Below, piece after piece: positions 46,744 to 59,261 of a stretch of 64,000 bases of DNA (the stretch's first letter is position 1; each line of letters opens with the position of its first letter). The stretch is from Myrica gale (Eukaryota > Streptophyta > Magnoliopsida > Fagales > Myricaceae), in assembly GCA_963930655.1 (NCBI GenBank), contig OZ005604.1:8442001-8506000 (forward strand), given 5' to 3'. The translations under genes and the position numbers were made by a program. Below the pieces are notes generated by a model. The model saw only the letters and a program-made list of their open reading frames with translations. It did not search any database and was not told where the DNA came from.

Positions 46744-46979
46744 AGGTTCACATGATTGTAATTGTTGGATTATATGGACCACGCTAATTTTGTTGAAAAA
46801 TCAAAAGCCTCACTTGATTTTTGAAAAATCACGTGAAAGAGAACACTTTATTCCTCTGTGTATTCGAATGTGATATGCTTGAATTTTTCCGTATTGATTT
46901 AATTCAATAAAATGTTAATTATATTGTACAAGGTTTTTACGATAACATACATGTTCATACGTGAAACAAAGAGTTTCTC

Positions 46980-47510
46980 CCACAACGGAAGTGTCGTTGG
47001 CCATAGGATGGTTGCCGCCGCGCCACTGGTCGAAGCTGCGTCCGGTGGGACTGGAGCCTCACCTGGCAGGAGCCAAGGTCGTCCCCTGCGGACACTAGCA
47101 GGCTCAACACAATCGTGTATGACACGGGTGTGAGGAATAGGTGGCCACCGGCGGCCTTGTGTGCTCCTGACGGCAGCATAGTAGCTGCCGACGGCCTGGG
47201 CATCCAATGTCCGGCCAGATCCATGGTCGGACGTGGGTTGCGGCCAGTTGGCCGCAGGCCTGCTGTGCCTTCCTAAAGGCTCAAGGCCTAGCAACCCAGC
47301 CCAAACGTTGGGCTGGGTCGAAATAAAAAAAAAGGCGTGTTGGACTAGGTTTAGAACCCAGCCCAAATCGCGGGAGGGATGGGCTTGGAGCCCAGCCCAA
47401 ACCTAAAGCTTGGGGCAGGCCGGGTTGCGAACCTAGCCCACTGCCAAGCGGGCCGGTTTGACTGGTCTGGGGCAAGGTCGTTCTGCGGGTCCAGGGCCAA
47501 ACCAATAGAG
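46980..47510 (+). other. GC-rich block in the copia II leader
   Basis: About 530 bp much richer in G+C than its surroundings lies between the primer site and gag. It repeats AGCCCA/TGGGCT (e.g. CAGCCCAAA at 47297, 47359 and 47394). Long frames on both strands (155 residues minus, 73 plus) come from the low stop density. Comparable GC-rich leaders occur in some plant copia elements. Confidence 0.5.
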
Positions 47511-48109
47511 ACCAATTTTGGGTGCTAAATAGGATTAATTATTGTAATTTTTTTTTTGGTCTCTATTATTAATAAATGAGAGTTTTACTTGATTAAAGTC
47601 TGTAGTAAAATCGATTTTAATTTTGTAAAATTTTCTTGTTTATCTCTTATGGAGATAAGTGTCTACATCTTAGTTGGAGTGTCTACTAAAATGGCGACAC
47701 AACTCACAAGTATTCGGAACACTTAGATAATGGAATGCACAAACATTATAAACGCAACTGCTAAAATAGTATAAGCGATGTTTATTTAGGTAGGCCAAAA
47801 GAAAGTCGAGAATCATAAATATTTTAAAATATTTTGCATATGATGTAAATTTTGATGAATAGTAGCTATTCGCCTTTACAAGACATGTACAATGATTACC
47901 AAATGAAATTATTGTTGCATGTAAGGTAGAGGTTCTCGATACCCATTTAGAATGTCATAAATATAAATATTATATTTCTCATTATTGTGATATATTTGAT
48001 ATATCTATTTATTGTTGGAATGGGTGGTACCATTAGTTATTCAAAAACTTGAATGTAATGGAAATATATGTGAATGATTTTACAGATTCAAAATTACTTT
48101 TCTTCCTTT

Positions 48110-49490
48110 GAATTCTGGATGACAATCGATTGACAGAACCAAATTATGTTGATTGGAAGAGAAATCTTATGATTGTTCTCTCAGCCGATAAGATCGGTTA
48201 TGTTCTAACCTCCGAGACACCTGAACTTGCCCTGGACAATGCCACTGAAGAAGAAAAGAAAGTCTTCAACAAGTGGCATGATGATGATAATATGACAAAG
48301 TGCTATATTATGACTTCAATCTCAAATGTTTTGCTGAAACATTGTGATGGCATAGCTACAACTACAAACATTATGTTGCATCTCCAATAAATGTTTGGAG
48401 AGCAGAGGAGATCTACTAGGTAGACTGCTATGAAGAACCTGATGTCCACCAAAATGGTGGAATGAAGCCCAGTTCGGGATTATGTCTTGAAGATGATTTA
48501 TTTCATCAACGAACTGAACTTTTTGGGAGCTGAGATGGATAGTGACACAAAATTTGATGCCATTCTTTTATCTCTGTCTGATTCTTTCAATCAGTTTGTC
48601 GTTAATTACAATATGAATAAGATGAGTGTGACATTGTCAGAGCTGCTTAATATGTTGTAGTCAGCTCAAGATCTCATCAAGAAGGACAAACTTGCTGTGA
48701 TGGTCACAGAAAAATCTAATGCCTCTAAGATACTGAAACCCAAGTATAAGAAATTCAAGAAAAATAATAAGGGGTTTCTGGCAGTTAAGAATGTCCAAGG
48801 TGGACAAGATAACAAAGGAGGTGACAATAACAAAGGCAAAGGAAATTATTTCCATTACGGCAAGCCCGATCACTAGAAGAGAAACTGCTGAGTTTACTTA
48901 GCTTCTCTTAAAAAGGGCAAACCTTCTGAAGGTGTAATTGAATTGAATTTAATGGATGATCCATTTAATTCATAGTATGTGGATTCTTGTTCTACATCTC
49001 ACATCTGCAATATGTTGCAGGGGTTCAAGGAGAACAAAAGGCTCTATGAAGGGGAGCTGATCCTTAAGATGGAGACGGGTGCAACTGTTTTTAGTTTAGA
49101 ATTATCTAATAATGGAATTTTGATTATGGAAGATTGTCTCTATGTGTTCCAAAAGTTCGTAGAAATTTGATTTTTGTTTCAAAACTTCTTTTATCTGGAT
49201 ATTCATTTCTTTTCAATTCCAAATTGGTTATAAAATTTCAAAATAAATTTGTTGCTTCTGAATTATGATGGTCTTTTTCTTTTGAATGTTGATAATTTTT
49301 TGAATAATGTTGAGGATGATGATTCTAGTGTGTTTTCCCTTAAGAGGAAAATGGATGTTAATCCAACCTACTTGTGGCATCTAAGACTTGGTCATGCCAA
49401 TATTGATAGGATCAATAGATTGGTAAGGGATAGGCCATTGCAATTTTTGAAAATTGAGCCCTATCCAATCTGTGAGCCCTGACTACAAGG
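48110..49490 (+). pseudogene. Copia II gag, zinc knuckle and protease/pre-integrase remains; fossil
   Basis: Copia gag wording YVDWKRNLMIVLSADKIGYVL at about 48147, then the zinc-knuckle area near 48850, the protease region with DSCSTSHICN near 48982, and the pre-integrase zinc region LWHLRLGHANIDRINRLV near 49370-49430. The regions are in the usual Ty1/copia order and are degraded. Confidence 0.8.
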
Positions 49491-49599
49491 AAAGATGACC
49501 AAAAAGTCATTTTACAGGAAAAGGGAATAAGAGCCACAAAAGTATTAGGATTAATACATACTGATATTTGTGGTCCCTTCAACCACATGACAAGAGAAT

Positions 49600-51349
49600 T
49601 GTGAGTCTAATTAACAACCCAAGAGGGGGTGAATTGAGTTTTTCAAATACTTATTACTTTTTTGATAAACATTCAGATTTGAAAACTACCCCTTTTTAAC
49701 AAATAAGAATGTTTATCTAAATGTGTCTAATGCTATGTCAAATATAAGCAATTAATGTTAAAGCATAAATTTCTACAAGTATGAATATGAAACGATTAAT
49801 GAGAGAGTTAGAGTTTGAGAGACGACACCGTAATTTTAGGTGGTTCGGCTAACGTTTGCCTACGTCCACCCCAAGGCTATTGACTTCCTTGGGCTTTCTT
49901 CACTATTCTCCAATAGCAAATACATCTTAGCTTCCCGGGTGCTAAGGAACCTTTACAAAGTGTTTTTCGAGCTTACACTTTAACTCTCTTCACAAATCCC
50001 AAAACCTAAGGGATTTCTTCTACTCTCACAAGTAGGACCAAGTGTTTTCCCAACACTCAAATGTTTTACAAATAATGGGTACAATGAAGGCTCTATAAGC
50101 CGAATGAACAAATGAGGCACAAAAGTGTGGAATGGCCCTCTAAGACGAATAAGCAAGTGGAAAACTCAATAGAGTGCAAGAAGACAAGATTATCAAAGGA
50201 AATCTAGAGTTTGGAAAATGTGAGCACAAGCCTTTTTGGTAGATGCGGTTTTCCCTCTTCTTCAAAGCACTTTCTCTCTCTAGAAGTTAAGGCAAGAGTA
50301 ATAGCAAGTGTTTTCCCTCTTCTTCAATAAATTTCTCTCTTTGGAGGCTAGGTTGTCAATGATGAGCAAGAAAATGAGATTTGACAATGAAGCTTTTGTC
50401 TTGAACGAATCGGCAAGTGAATTCTTAGAATCTAGCGTTCTCTCTCTTTGGAAGGATAGATGTTGAATGATGATGCAAATCCCTCTTCTTCAAGAATTTC
50501 TCTCCCTTTGAAGGCAAAGTCGTCAATAATGAGGAATAGGAGAAGATTTGACAATAAGAGGTCCGGACTTTAAGGAATCATCAAATGGATTTGTTTGGAT
50601 CTTGGCTTTTTCTCTCTCTAGATGTTGTGATTATGATCGAGCTTGTTATTCTCTCTCCATCTCATTCTTCTTATAGCTCCTAGGTCTTCAACTATCATAA
50701 AGGGTCTTCTTGTAATGTTTGAGTGCCGTTGGAGGGGTTTAAAAGACTTTTTGAATCACTTTGAACGATCTGGTGTCGTTCCAGAATTTTTGCAAATTCG
50801 TGGTATGTGTCTACACATGGTTTTCTTTGTGTCGACACCATGTTTTCATCTATCTAGAGACAGTGCAATGTGTCAACACTATGGTCCAATGTGTCGACAC
50901 ATTGAACACTTAGTCTGAAAATGCTGTCAACAGTGAAATTTTGCGTTCTGGATTTTGCGCTCTCGGGTGTAGGTGCAATGTGTCGACACTTGGTCTTCAA
51001 TGTGACGACACCATGAATTCAACATTTTGGAGTAAGTACAATATGTCAACACTATGATGCAATGTGTCGACACTTATAAGTGCTAGAGAGAAAATCAGCA
51101 ACTTTAAAGTGTCCAAACCATTCCAAACTTCTTTAAACACCTACAATATGAAAAATTGATCTTATCAATTTGTGTAATGGTGTTCAAGTGCACTCAGAAA
51201 TATTTTAGTGAGTTAAACCTCAATCCTTTTGAAATACAAATTGGAAATTATGGATTGACAATGTAAACTCTAAAGTCTTCAAAACTTAGAAACTTTTGAT
51301 ATCATTAAAATCAAATATGGTTTGTTTGCAAAACAACCTTGGGCTAACA
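49600..51349 (+). repeat. LTR-like insertion X2 with TGTCGACA-core repeats, inside copia II
   Basis: 1750 bp with ends TGTGAGTCTAATTAAC...GGGCTAACA (TG...CA) and flanks AGAAT (49595-49599) and ATAAT (51350-51354), one mismatch. Related to X1 at 35348. It has pyrimidine-rich repeats of CCCTCTTCTTCAA-ATTTCTCTC type at 50270-50520 and a palindrome cluster at 50803-51075. No protein domain is visible, so a solo LTR is the best reading. Confidence 0.75.
50803..51075. repeat. Cluster of AATGTGTCGACAC palindromes
   Basis: Eight copies of (CAAT)GTGTCGACAC or one-base variants (TGTCTACAC, TGTCAACAC, TGACGACAC) lie in about 270 bp, at a position equivalent to the CGGTCGACCG cluster of X1. Confidence 0.8.
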
Positions 51350-51399
51350 ATAATGTTTCTCTTATTTCATTACTTTCATTGATGATTCTTCCAGGTATG

Positions 51400-53686
51400 G
51401 TTATCTATATATAATGAAGCATAAATCAAAATCTTTTGAAAATTTCAAGGAATTCCACAATGAAGTTGAGAAACAGATTGGAAAGTCCATTAAAATGATT
51501 CGCTCCGATAGGGGATGCAAATACCTCTTGCATGATTTTAAAGTTTATCTTAAAGATCATGGAATCATATCTCAACTCACACGATCTAGCACACCACAAC
51601 ACAATGGTGTTGCATAGAAAAGGAATAGAACCCTATTGGATATGGTTCGTTCCATGATGAACATATTTGAATTGCCCATATAATTTTGGGGACATGATTT
51701 GGAGACCGTTGTTTACTTGTTAAACAGGATCTCTATAAAATTAATTCCTAATACCCTATATGAGTTATGGACTAGCAAGAAGCCAAGTCTTAATCATTTT
51801 AAGATATATGGTTGTCTAGCTCATGTTAAAAGGTTTAACGTGGATAAGCTGGGATCAAGGGCTGATAGGTGCCTATTTGTAGGCTATCCCAAAATGACTA
51901 CTAGTTTCTACTTTTATAATCCTAATGAAAACAAAGTATTTGTTAGCAGAAATGCTACTTTTCTTGAAGAGGATTATCGTTTGAATGAAACTGAGAGTAG
52001 AGTTGCTCTTGATGAGCAAAGAGATAGTACAATGACTGAGCAAATTGAGAACAATGAGGACCAAGTGGTTGTTCCCACTGATCAATCTGAACATGTTGAG
52101 ACACAGGAGCCTCGTCATGTAAAAGGATTATAAGACCTTCAGTAAAATTCAATTTGTTAAATAAGATTTATCAAATGGAACCTGAAGGACTGGAGATTGA
52201 TCCTTGTGATTATACAGAGGCTTTTAAAGACAATGATGCTGAGCATTGACATGTGGCCATGGAATCAGAGATGGAATCCATGTATTCAAACAAGGTATAG
52301 ACCATGGCAGACAAACCAAAAGGCATTAAGCCTATAGGTTGCAAATGGGTCTACAAAAGGAAACTTGGACCAACAGGAAAGGTAGAGAACTTTAAAGCTT
52401 GGCTGATGTCAAAAGGGTATACTCAAAAGGCTGGTATTGATTATAAAGAAACCTTTTCACTAGTAGCCATGATAAAGTTCATAAGGATTCTATTGACAAC
52501 TACATCATACTATGATAATGAGATATTACAGATGGATGTAAAAACTGCATTTTTGAATGGGTACATCCATGAAGAAATTTATATGGACAAGCCAGAAGAT
52601 TTCATATCTCGGGAAAATGAATCGAAAATGTGCAAATAGGAGAAATCTATTTATGGCCTAAAACAAGCATTATGCTGTTGGAACATTTGTTTTGACGAGT
52701 CAATCAAAATGTTTGGTTTCTCAAAAAACATGGATGAACCTTGTGTGTACAAGAAGGTTAGTGGGAGTGCTATTACCTTTTTGGTTCTTTAAGTGGATGA
52801 TATAATACTCATTGGGAATGATGTAGGTTCTTTGTCATCTGTGAAAATGTGGTTGTCTAACCAATTTTCAATGAAATATCATGGAGAAACATCCTACATA
52901 CTCAGGATCAAAGTGTTTAGAGACCGAAAGAAGAGATTATTGAGTCTCTTACATGTCAATTATATTTCCAAAACACCTGAAGAAAGAGAGAAGATGAGTA
53001 ACTGCCACTACGCTTCGACTGTAGGGAGTCTCATGTATGCTATGCTTTGCACTTGGCCTAATATCAGTCACGCAGTTAGTGTTGTGAGTAGATATCAATC
53101 CAATCCACATTCAGAACATTGGTCAGCAATGAAACATATCCTCAGGTATTTGAGAAAAACAAAACACTATTTCTTAGTGTATGACAGTAAGGTCTAACTG
53201 TCTAGGGATATACAGACTCGAATTTTCAATCACATATTGATGATTGAAGATCAACGTCAAAATTTGTGTTCATTCTTGGCAAATGAGCATTCAGTTGGCG
53301 AAGTTTCAAGCAAAGTACTACTGCTGATTCTACAACTGAGGCAGAATATGTTGCTGCAAGTGAAGCTGGAAAGGAAGCTGTGTGAATTTGCAACTTCTTT
53401 CAAGAAATTGAAGTTGTCCCTTCGATTGAGGCGCCTATTCCCTTATACTGCGATAACAACGGTGCGATTGCACAAGCAGTTGAACCCAAGGTCTCATCAA
53501 AGGACAAAGCAAATAGAACGTATTTTTCACCTAATACGTGATATCATATCCAGAGGTGATGTCACAATGGTCAAGGTTGCATCAGTTGATAATTTAGCTG
53601 ATCCATTTACAAAGCCTTTATCTCATAAAGTGTTTGAGAAACATATTAAGGATATGAGTTTGAGATATATGTATGATTGTGTTTGA
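51400..53686 (+). pseudogene. Copia II integrase, RT and RNase H remains; fossil
   Basis: Integrase core (KMIRSDRG and STPQHNGVA near 51500-51615), RT (GCKWVYKRKLGPTGKVE near 52340, QMDVKTAFLNGYIHEEIYM near 52530, the YGLKQA site near 52650, the VDDIILIGND area near 52790), then the C-terminal RT/RNase H region (SLMYAMLCTWPNISHAVSV near 53030) and VDNLADPFTKPL near 53590. The order is integrase before RT, which defines Ty1/copia. It is degraded in many places. Confidence 0.88.
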
Positions 53687-54450
53687 CGTTTTATTTCTTT
53701 ATTATCTGATAATAAAAGTTTATTTTTTTCTCAATTATTTTTTTGTTGTTATGGATTTATACGTAACATGAGATGTTATATATGTAAATTTGTTCAGGTA
53801 ACATTGTAGAAAAATCATGCTAGAGATTAATGAATCAAAGACAGGAAATAATGAATTTTCAGTTCCTTGTAAGCCTGGAATTGTTCTAGACTTTTGTAAC
53901 ATAAAGTCTACACTTGTTGTGCGGAGAATGATTGATTCCATCATTGAGGTATGACCTTAAGCAGACAAGTGAGTGTCATGTAACACGTACATACACTGAA
54001 CATGATCCGATTAAGAACACCTTTTGGAAAAGATCACTGTCAGGTTAAAGGTTGTTCTATCACAATTCGGTATTGTCCTTAGACCTGAGAGGTTTGTATT
54101 TATTCATGATTTGTGTACACATGTGTTGATATTGTCAACCGGTGATGTTTATTCAGGACTATATCTGGACATGTTGGGTTGTGTGCGTGATGACTGAGTG
54201 ATATGAATCCTCAACAAGAAATCAATCAGTATTTTGGAAAGACAGTATATTCAATTAGTGTTCATGAAAAAGTTGGACCAAAAGAAATCTGGCCGGAGTG
54301 TTTTACAAAACTATTTTATGAATACCTAGAAATATATTATATATATTTCAAAATTGTTTTTTGGTCCAACTGAGTTGTGAACTAAGAAATCAAGTTTACA
54401 TGAGATAGGGACATGACAGTGATATTTGGTTCAAAGGGCAAGTGATAGAT
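53687..54450 (+). other. Copia II 3' region
   Basis: Non-coding, between RNase H and the 3' LTR. It is homologous to remnants at 22915-23517 and 35165-36830. A purine-rich AAAGGGCAAGTGATAGA stretch precedes the LTR and is the likely polypurine tract. Confidence 0.7.
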
Positions 54451-54927
54451 TGTTAGAATTATGTGCCCTCGATAACCAAATTTATTAATTCAGTTCTCAT
54501 ATCTCATATGGAATATAGTTTGGTGGAAGTAATTAATAGTATGTAAAGGGACATATTTATAATAATCTCAAATTTCAGGGGTCAATTACAATATGTTGAC
54601 AGATTTTAAGGATTCTATGTCTCATGCACTCTCTAGTGTTTCCCAAGGCCTATAATATATAATTGTTATATTCAAGGGGTTGGCCATCAGAACCTATTAG
54701 AGAAATCTCATAACGAGAGAGTGACATAAATCCCTTAGGAGGCAACACATCTGAGTTGCTCTTCTGAATTGCTGGAGCTTTGGATTTGATCATAAAGCAA
54801 CTTAAGGTTTGTAGATTCCTAAATTCTCGTGTCAGGTATGGAATCGAATCCACAATTGTAATTATAATCCTGATTGATGTTTTGTTGAAAACATATTTGT
54901 TTTAGTTTAATTCCGCATAAACTATCA
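54451..54927 (+). repeat. 3' LTR of copia II
   Basis: It starts TGTTAGAATTATGTGCCC and ends GCATAAACTATCA. It is shorter than the 5' LTR by a deletion in its middle. LINE sequence follows directly. Confidence 0.88.
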
Positions 54928-56379
54928 ATTTTAAGTGCCTAAACAACTTTGTCAGTCTCTCAGGAGATAGGAAGATTAACATTCATAATCTAAGTTGCCC
55001 AAGAGTGATCAAAGGTTTTTTCAATTAGTGCGCGGTTCCAAAAATAAGAGTGAGGTATGATAGAACTCTGAACCAGAGACTGAGGATCCATAGTTTGAAG
55101 ATGGGGGTGTGGTAGAGGCCGAAAAAACCGTAAACTGGGAACCCACAAATCTTTCCAACTCTGAAGAAAGGATCCATTTGCGATCATGAAACAACGACCT
55201 CTTGAGATAAGGGGTCGAGTCTTGAGATTGCCCTTCCAGAACCAAGATGAAGAAATTTAACGCTTAGCCGTGAAGAAATCCGTATTGCGAAGGTATTTTG
55301 CTTTTAGGCATTGAACCCAAGGCCGGGGACTAGATAGGGACATCATCCAAGCCATTTTGGAAACGAGAGCCAAATTGGGGTCTCTCATCAAACGGATACC
55401 AATTCCCCCAACATGTTTCGGCTGGCAAATTTTTTTCCATGAGAGGAGTGACAAATTGGATATTTATTTTCCTTTTAACCACACCAAAACCAACATACCT
55501 AAGAATCAATTTAATTATTGAGGTTTTGGGGCAGGAGGAAAGAGGAAATACTATACATAGGGATGGCCGAAACAACTGACTTAACAAACATGGAACGACC
55601 CGCTAGTGAAAGTAGCTTAGACCTCCAGCCGGATAATTTATGGTGGACCCTTTGCTGAATATTACGGAAAGCACGGGCCTTGGAATTTTTATGAACAAAG
55701 GAAGATCTAAATGCTTGGAGGGCAGACATCCTCAAATGTAAAAAAATCATGAATATCTATGGTAGTGCCCCGATAGGTATTGGGAGATATGAAATTGGAG
55801 GATTTTATGAGGATTTGGTGCTTGACCTGACCAAGAGGAGAAGAGCTTTAAACAACGAATCAAAACCTGTGCTTCAGAAACTGAGGCATGATCGAAGAGG
55901 AGGACGTCATCCGCATAGAGAAAATGGGAGATGTGAGGGTTTCGATTCCACATCTCCTAAAATTTGAAAGGACTGCGAGACAGCTGACCAAGACCCATAG
56001 TATTAAGGATCAGAGGGAGATGATTGGAGGCTGCTACGAGAACATGAAGGATGGAAGCATTGGGAAAAAGAGTACGCCACGAGTGATTCACTAAACTGGA
56101 ATGGAGGAGGTGGGTACTGGCGTTATTGTCCTCCCACAAGACCCTCTTCACGTTGCTCTGGATGACGGCTTTGTGTTTGTTTTTGTGTGGTAGAGGAACA
56201 TCATGGACGGGTTCTTGTTTTTCCAGCGTGTCCTCATGCAGCCCATACCGAGTCTGAGGCTGGTGGCGTTTAACCTGAAGGACTCCAGAGGGGTCGGCGA
56301 TGGGGTCACCGTAAATACCGTGGCCTTTAAGAGGGCAGTCTGGGCAATCTCCAAGTTGGGAAAGAGAGATGGTGGCCAG
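54928..56379 (-). mobile_element. L1-type LINE, endonuclease and RT parts
   Basis: Minus-strand order from the right: the end of the endonuclease domain (SSLVNHSWRTLFPNASILHV and LVAASNHLPLILNT, about 56110-55985), then directly RT with HISHFLYADDVLLFDHASVS (about 55940-55880), KLSGWRSKLLSLAGRSMFVK (about 55640-55580), SWKKICQPKHVGGIGIRLM (about 55445-55390) and ALIEKTFDHSWA. The jump from endonuclease end to FLYADD shows that most of the RT N-terminal half is deleted. Frameshifts and stops are present. It continues at 46170 on the other side of copia II. Confidence 0.85.
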
Positions 56380-57180
56380 TGTTAGAATTATATGCCCTCG
56401 ATAACAAAATTAATTAATCCAGTCATAATATCTCATATGGAATATAGTTTGGTGAAAGAAATTAATTGTATGTAAATGGGCAAATTTGCAATAATCTCAA
56501 ATTTCAATGGTCAATTACAATATGTTGATGGACTTGATTGTAATTAGTAGAAGCCTTAATTGTATTAGAAGAAGAGTTTTTCAGTTTTATCCTACGTCTG
56601 GAATTTGAGATCCCTAAGGATCCTATATCTCATGCTCTCTCTAGGGTTTCCCAATGACTATAAATATAATTTTTATATTCAAGGAGTTGGCCATCACAAC
56701 CTATTAGGGAAAACCCAAAACGAGAGAGTGACATAAATCCCTTAGAAGGCAACACATCTGAGTTGATGTTCTAAATTGTTGGAGCTTTGGATTGGATCGT
56801 AAAGCGGCTTAAGGTTTATAGGTTCCTAAATTCCTGTGTCAAGTATGGAATCGAATCCGAAATTGTAATCATAATCTTGGTTGATGTTTTGTTGAAAACA
56901 TGTTGTTTGTTTTAGTTTAATTCCGCATAAACTATCAGTGGTATCAGAGGCAGGTTTACATGATTGTAATTGTTGAATTATATGGACCTTGCTGAATTTT
57001 GATCGAGAATCAAAAGCCAATAACCTTTCCGGTTACTGTTCAAGCAATATTTTGAACAATGCAGAATTTTATTAAAACGCAATTTACTGTTCACGTTTTG
57101 TTTCATAAATTTATTTTATAAAATTTGTTTTTATAAGGAGTTAAGAATAGTAAAAATTATTTAAAAAATAAAAAAAATTT
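56380..57180 (+). mobile_element. Copia III: LTR (56380-56937) and start of internal region; fossil
   Basis: The LTR starts TGTTAGAATTATATGCCC and ends GCATAAACTATCA, 558 bp. The next bases GTGGTATCAGAGGCAGG are a primer-binding site, so this is a 5' LTR, unlike the one at 54451. The leader shares ACATGATTGTAATTGTTG with copia II. The rest is missing or displaced. Confidence 0.8.
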
Positions 57181-57880
57181 CAAGAATGTGCCCGGCGGCA
57201 GGTGTAGGTCCGCCTTTTTTATTTTCTTTTTTTTTATACATTTTTTATCCCTGGCTTGTCCCTTTTCTCATTTAATTCAATCCAGATTTCTTCCTAAGCC
57301 ATTAGGATATGGTTCATTAGAGTCCCAAATAAATTAAGTGTAAATCAATAACTAATGACTCAATGTAGTATTTCTAAGTATTCTGGGCATGTGTTGTGTG
57401 TGTTTAAGCAAAACCTTTTAACACATTTTTTTTTCTTGGTTTAACAACTAAATGGACTTGATAACTTTTCCTTTTGACTTAAAATCTGTTTTGCACTACA
57501 ACTACATGTTCCATTCTCTCAACAAATCCTTGTTCCCATTTTCTTTCGACATGCAAAACTCAAAAATAGAGATTGTAATCAGGTCTAACTCATTTCCAAA
57601 CCTTCCTCATGTGGACCCACATAAGTCTAAATGATGCAACCAGAAGAATAAATATTTTCCACACCCCCAACTAAAATGTAGCATTGTCCTCAATGATGCA
57701 AGCCGAGAAAAGGAAAGAATGTAGACAAGGAAAACAGGGAAAATATAGACCAACTGAAGGAAATTTACGAAAGAGGGCAAGAGGGGTACCTGATCAGCTT
57801 TGAAAGAAGCACAACCAAAATAAACACAAATAAAGAGAACTGAAAACACAGAAGGGAAATGGGCATGTCAAGGAATCATA
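57181..57880. other. Non-coding junction between copia III and the Athila-like element
   Basis: The right half, read on the minus strand, has GAGGACAATGCTACATTTTAG then TTGGGGGTGTGG (57655-57690), typical of the region after integrase in Athila/Tat elements. The left part (57181-57600) is AT-rich and unassigned. No 3' LTR is clearly visible. Confidence 0.5.
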
Positions 57881-57881
57881 A

Positions 57882-59261
57882 TCAAGTAGGATCAAACAAA
57901 TGAAGAGTAGATTCCTCAAGAGCAAAAGTAAAAAAGAAAGGCTTGAGCCTTTGACCGTTAACCTTAAAAATGTTACCATTGAGAGGATTTTGTATCTCTA
58001 TAGCACCATGGGAAAAAACATTGTGTATCACATAAGGTCCACTCCATCGAGACCTTAATTTTCCAGGAAATAGATGTAGCCGAGAGTTGTACAATAACAC
58101 TTGTTGATTAGGTTCAAATGTCTTACGTTGGATGTGGTTATCGTGAAATTTTTTCATTCTTTCTTTGGACAACTTAGAGTTGTCATAGGCATCCATCCTT
58201 AATTCATCTAACTCAGACAATTGTAATTTACGCACAGAACCAGCAGTATCAATGTTGAAATTACATTGTTTAATGGCCCAAAAAGCCCTATGTTCCAACT
58301 CTATAGGCAAATGACAAGTTTTCCCATACACTAGCCTATATGGAGACATGTCCAAAATGGTTTTAAAAGCTGTTCTATAAGCCCACAAAGCATCAGACAT
58401 GTCTCAAAGACCAATCCTTCTTGTTTGGGCTCACGGTTTTTCTCAAGGATGTTTTTAATTTCCCTATTTGCTAATTTAGTCTGTCCATTGGTTTGAGGGT
58501 GATAAGGGGTAGAGATTTTATGATGGATACCATACTTCTTCATCAATGCCGAAAAATGCTTGTTACAAAAGTGGGTATCATTATCACTGATTATGGCTTT
58601 TGGCATGCCAAACCTTGCAAAAATGTTTTCTTTCAAAATATTAAAACGACTTGATGGTCATTAGATTTGCAAGGGACTGCCTCAACCCACTTAGAAACAT
58701 AATCAACAGCAAGCAAAATGTATAAATAGGCATAAGAAGAAGGAAATGGTCCCATAAAATCTATTCCCCAACATTCAAAAATTTCAATCACTAGTATAGG
58801 TTGCATAGGCATCATTTTTCTCCTAGTGATTCCTCCTAATTTTTTAACATAGTTGGCCAATAAAATCCACATCGAAGAATTTTAGCTATTGTTTTGTGAG
58901 CTGAAAAATGCCCACCACAAGCTTCAGTATGACAGAAATTTAAAACACCCAAAATTTCACTATTAGGCACACACTTCCTAATGATTTGATCTGAACAATA
59001 CTTAAAAAGGTAAGGATCATCGTAAAAGAAATACTTAGCTTCAACTTTCAACCTTTTTATGTCTTGAGCAGTCCAATGAGGTGCCATTTTTCCTGTAACC
59101 AAAAAATTTACAATGTTAGCATACCATGGTAAAGTTTCAATTGAAAATAATTGTTCATCAGGAAACAAATATGGAATTAAAGGTAGCTGCTCAGAAACTG
59201 TAGTTGTGAGTCGAGAAAGATGATCTGCCACTACATTTTCCACTCCATTTTTGTCTTTCAT
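57882..59261 (-). pseudogene. Athila-like RNase H end and integrase; fossil
   Basis: [10 protein letters not shown] (end of RNase H, near 59240), the zinc-binding [20 protein letters not shown] (near 58915), [15 protein letters not shown] (near 58775), SDNDTHFCN (near 58580), ISTPYHPQTNGQ (near 58515), and [20 protein letters not shown] (near 58340) are integrase landmarks in order. The copy is broken in a few places. Confidence 0.87.

Larger units (their letters stand above)
46171..54927 (+). mobile_element. Ty1/copia element II with nested LTR-like insertion; fossil
   Basis: The order is 5' LTR (46171-46729), primer site, GC-rich leader, gag, zinc knuckle, protease, integrase, RT, RNase H, 3' region and 3' LTR (54451-54927). 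The two LTRs differ by roughly a tenth by eye and by an indel, so the insertion is old. Coding parts are broken in many places. It lies inside a minus-strand LINE, with flanks ACTCT and ATTTT that may be a decayed 5-bp duplication. A 1.75-kb LTR-like element sits in its integrase region. Confidence 0.88.

Noticed and set aside
46899-47366. 155-residue minus-strand frame
   Set aside because: Open only because the GC-rich copia leader has few stops; no recognisable domain.
50270-51075. Short repeats in X2 as a CRISPR-like array
   Set aside because: Spacing is irregular, units are degenerate palindromes, and the context is a plant retroelement.
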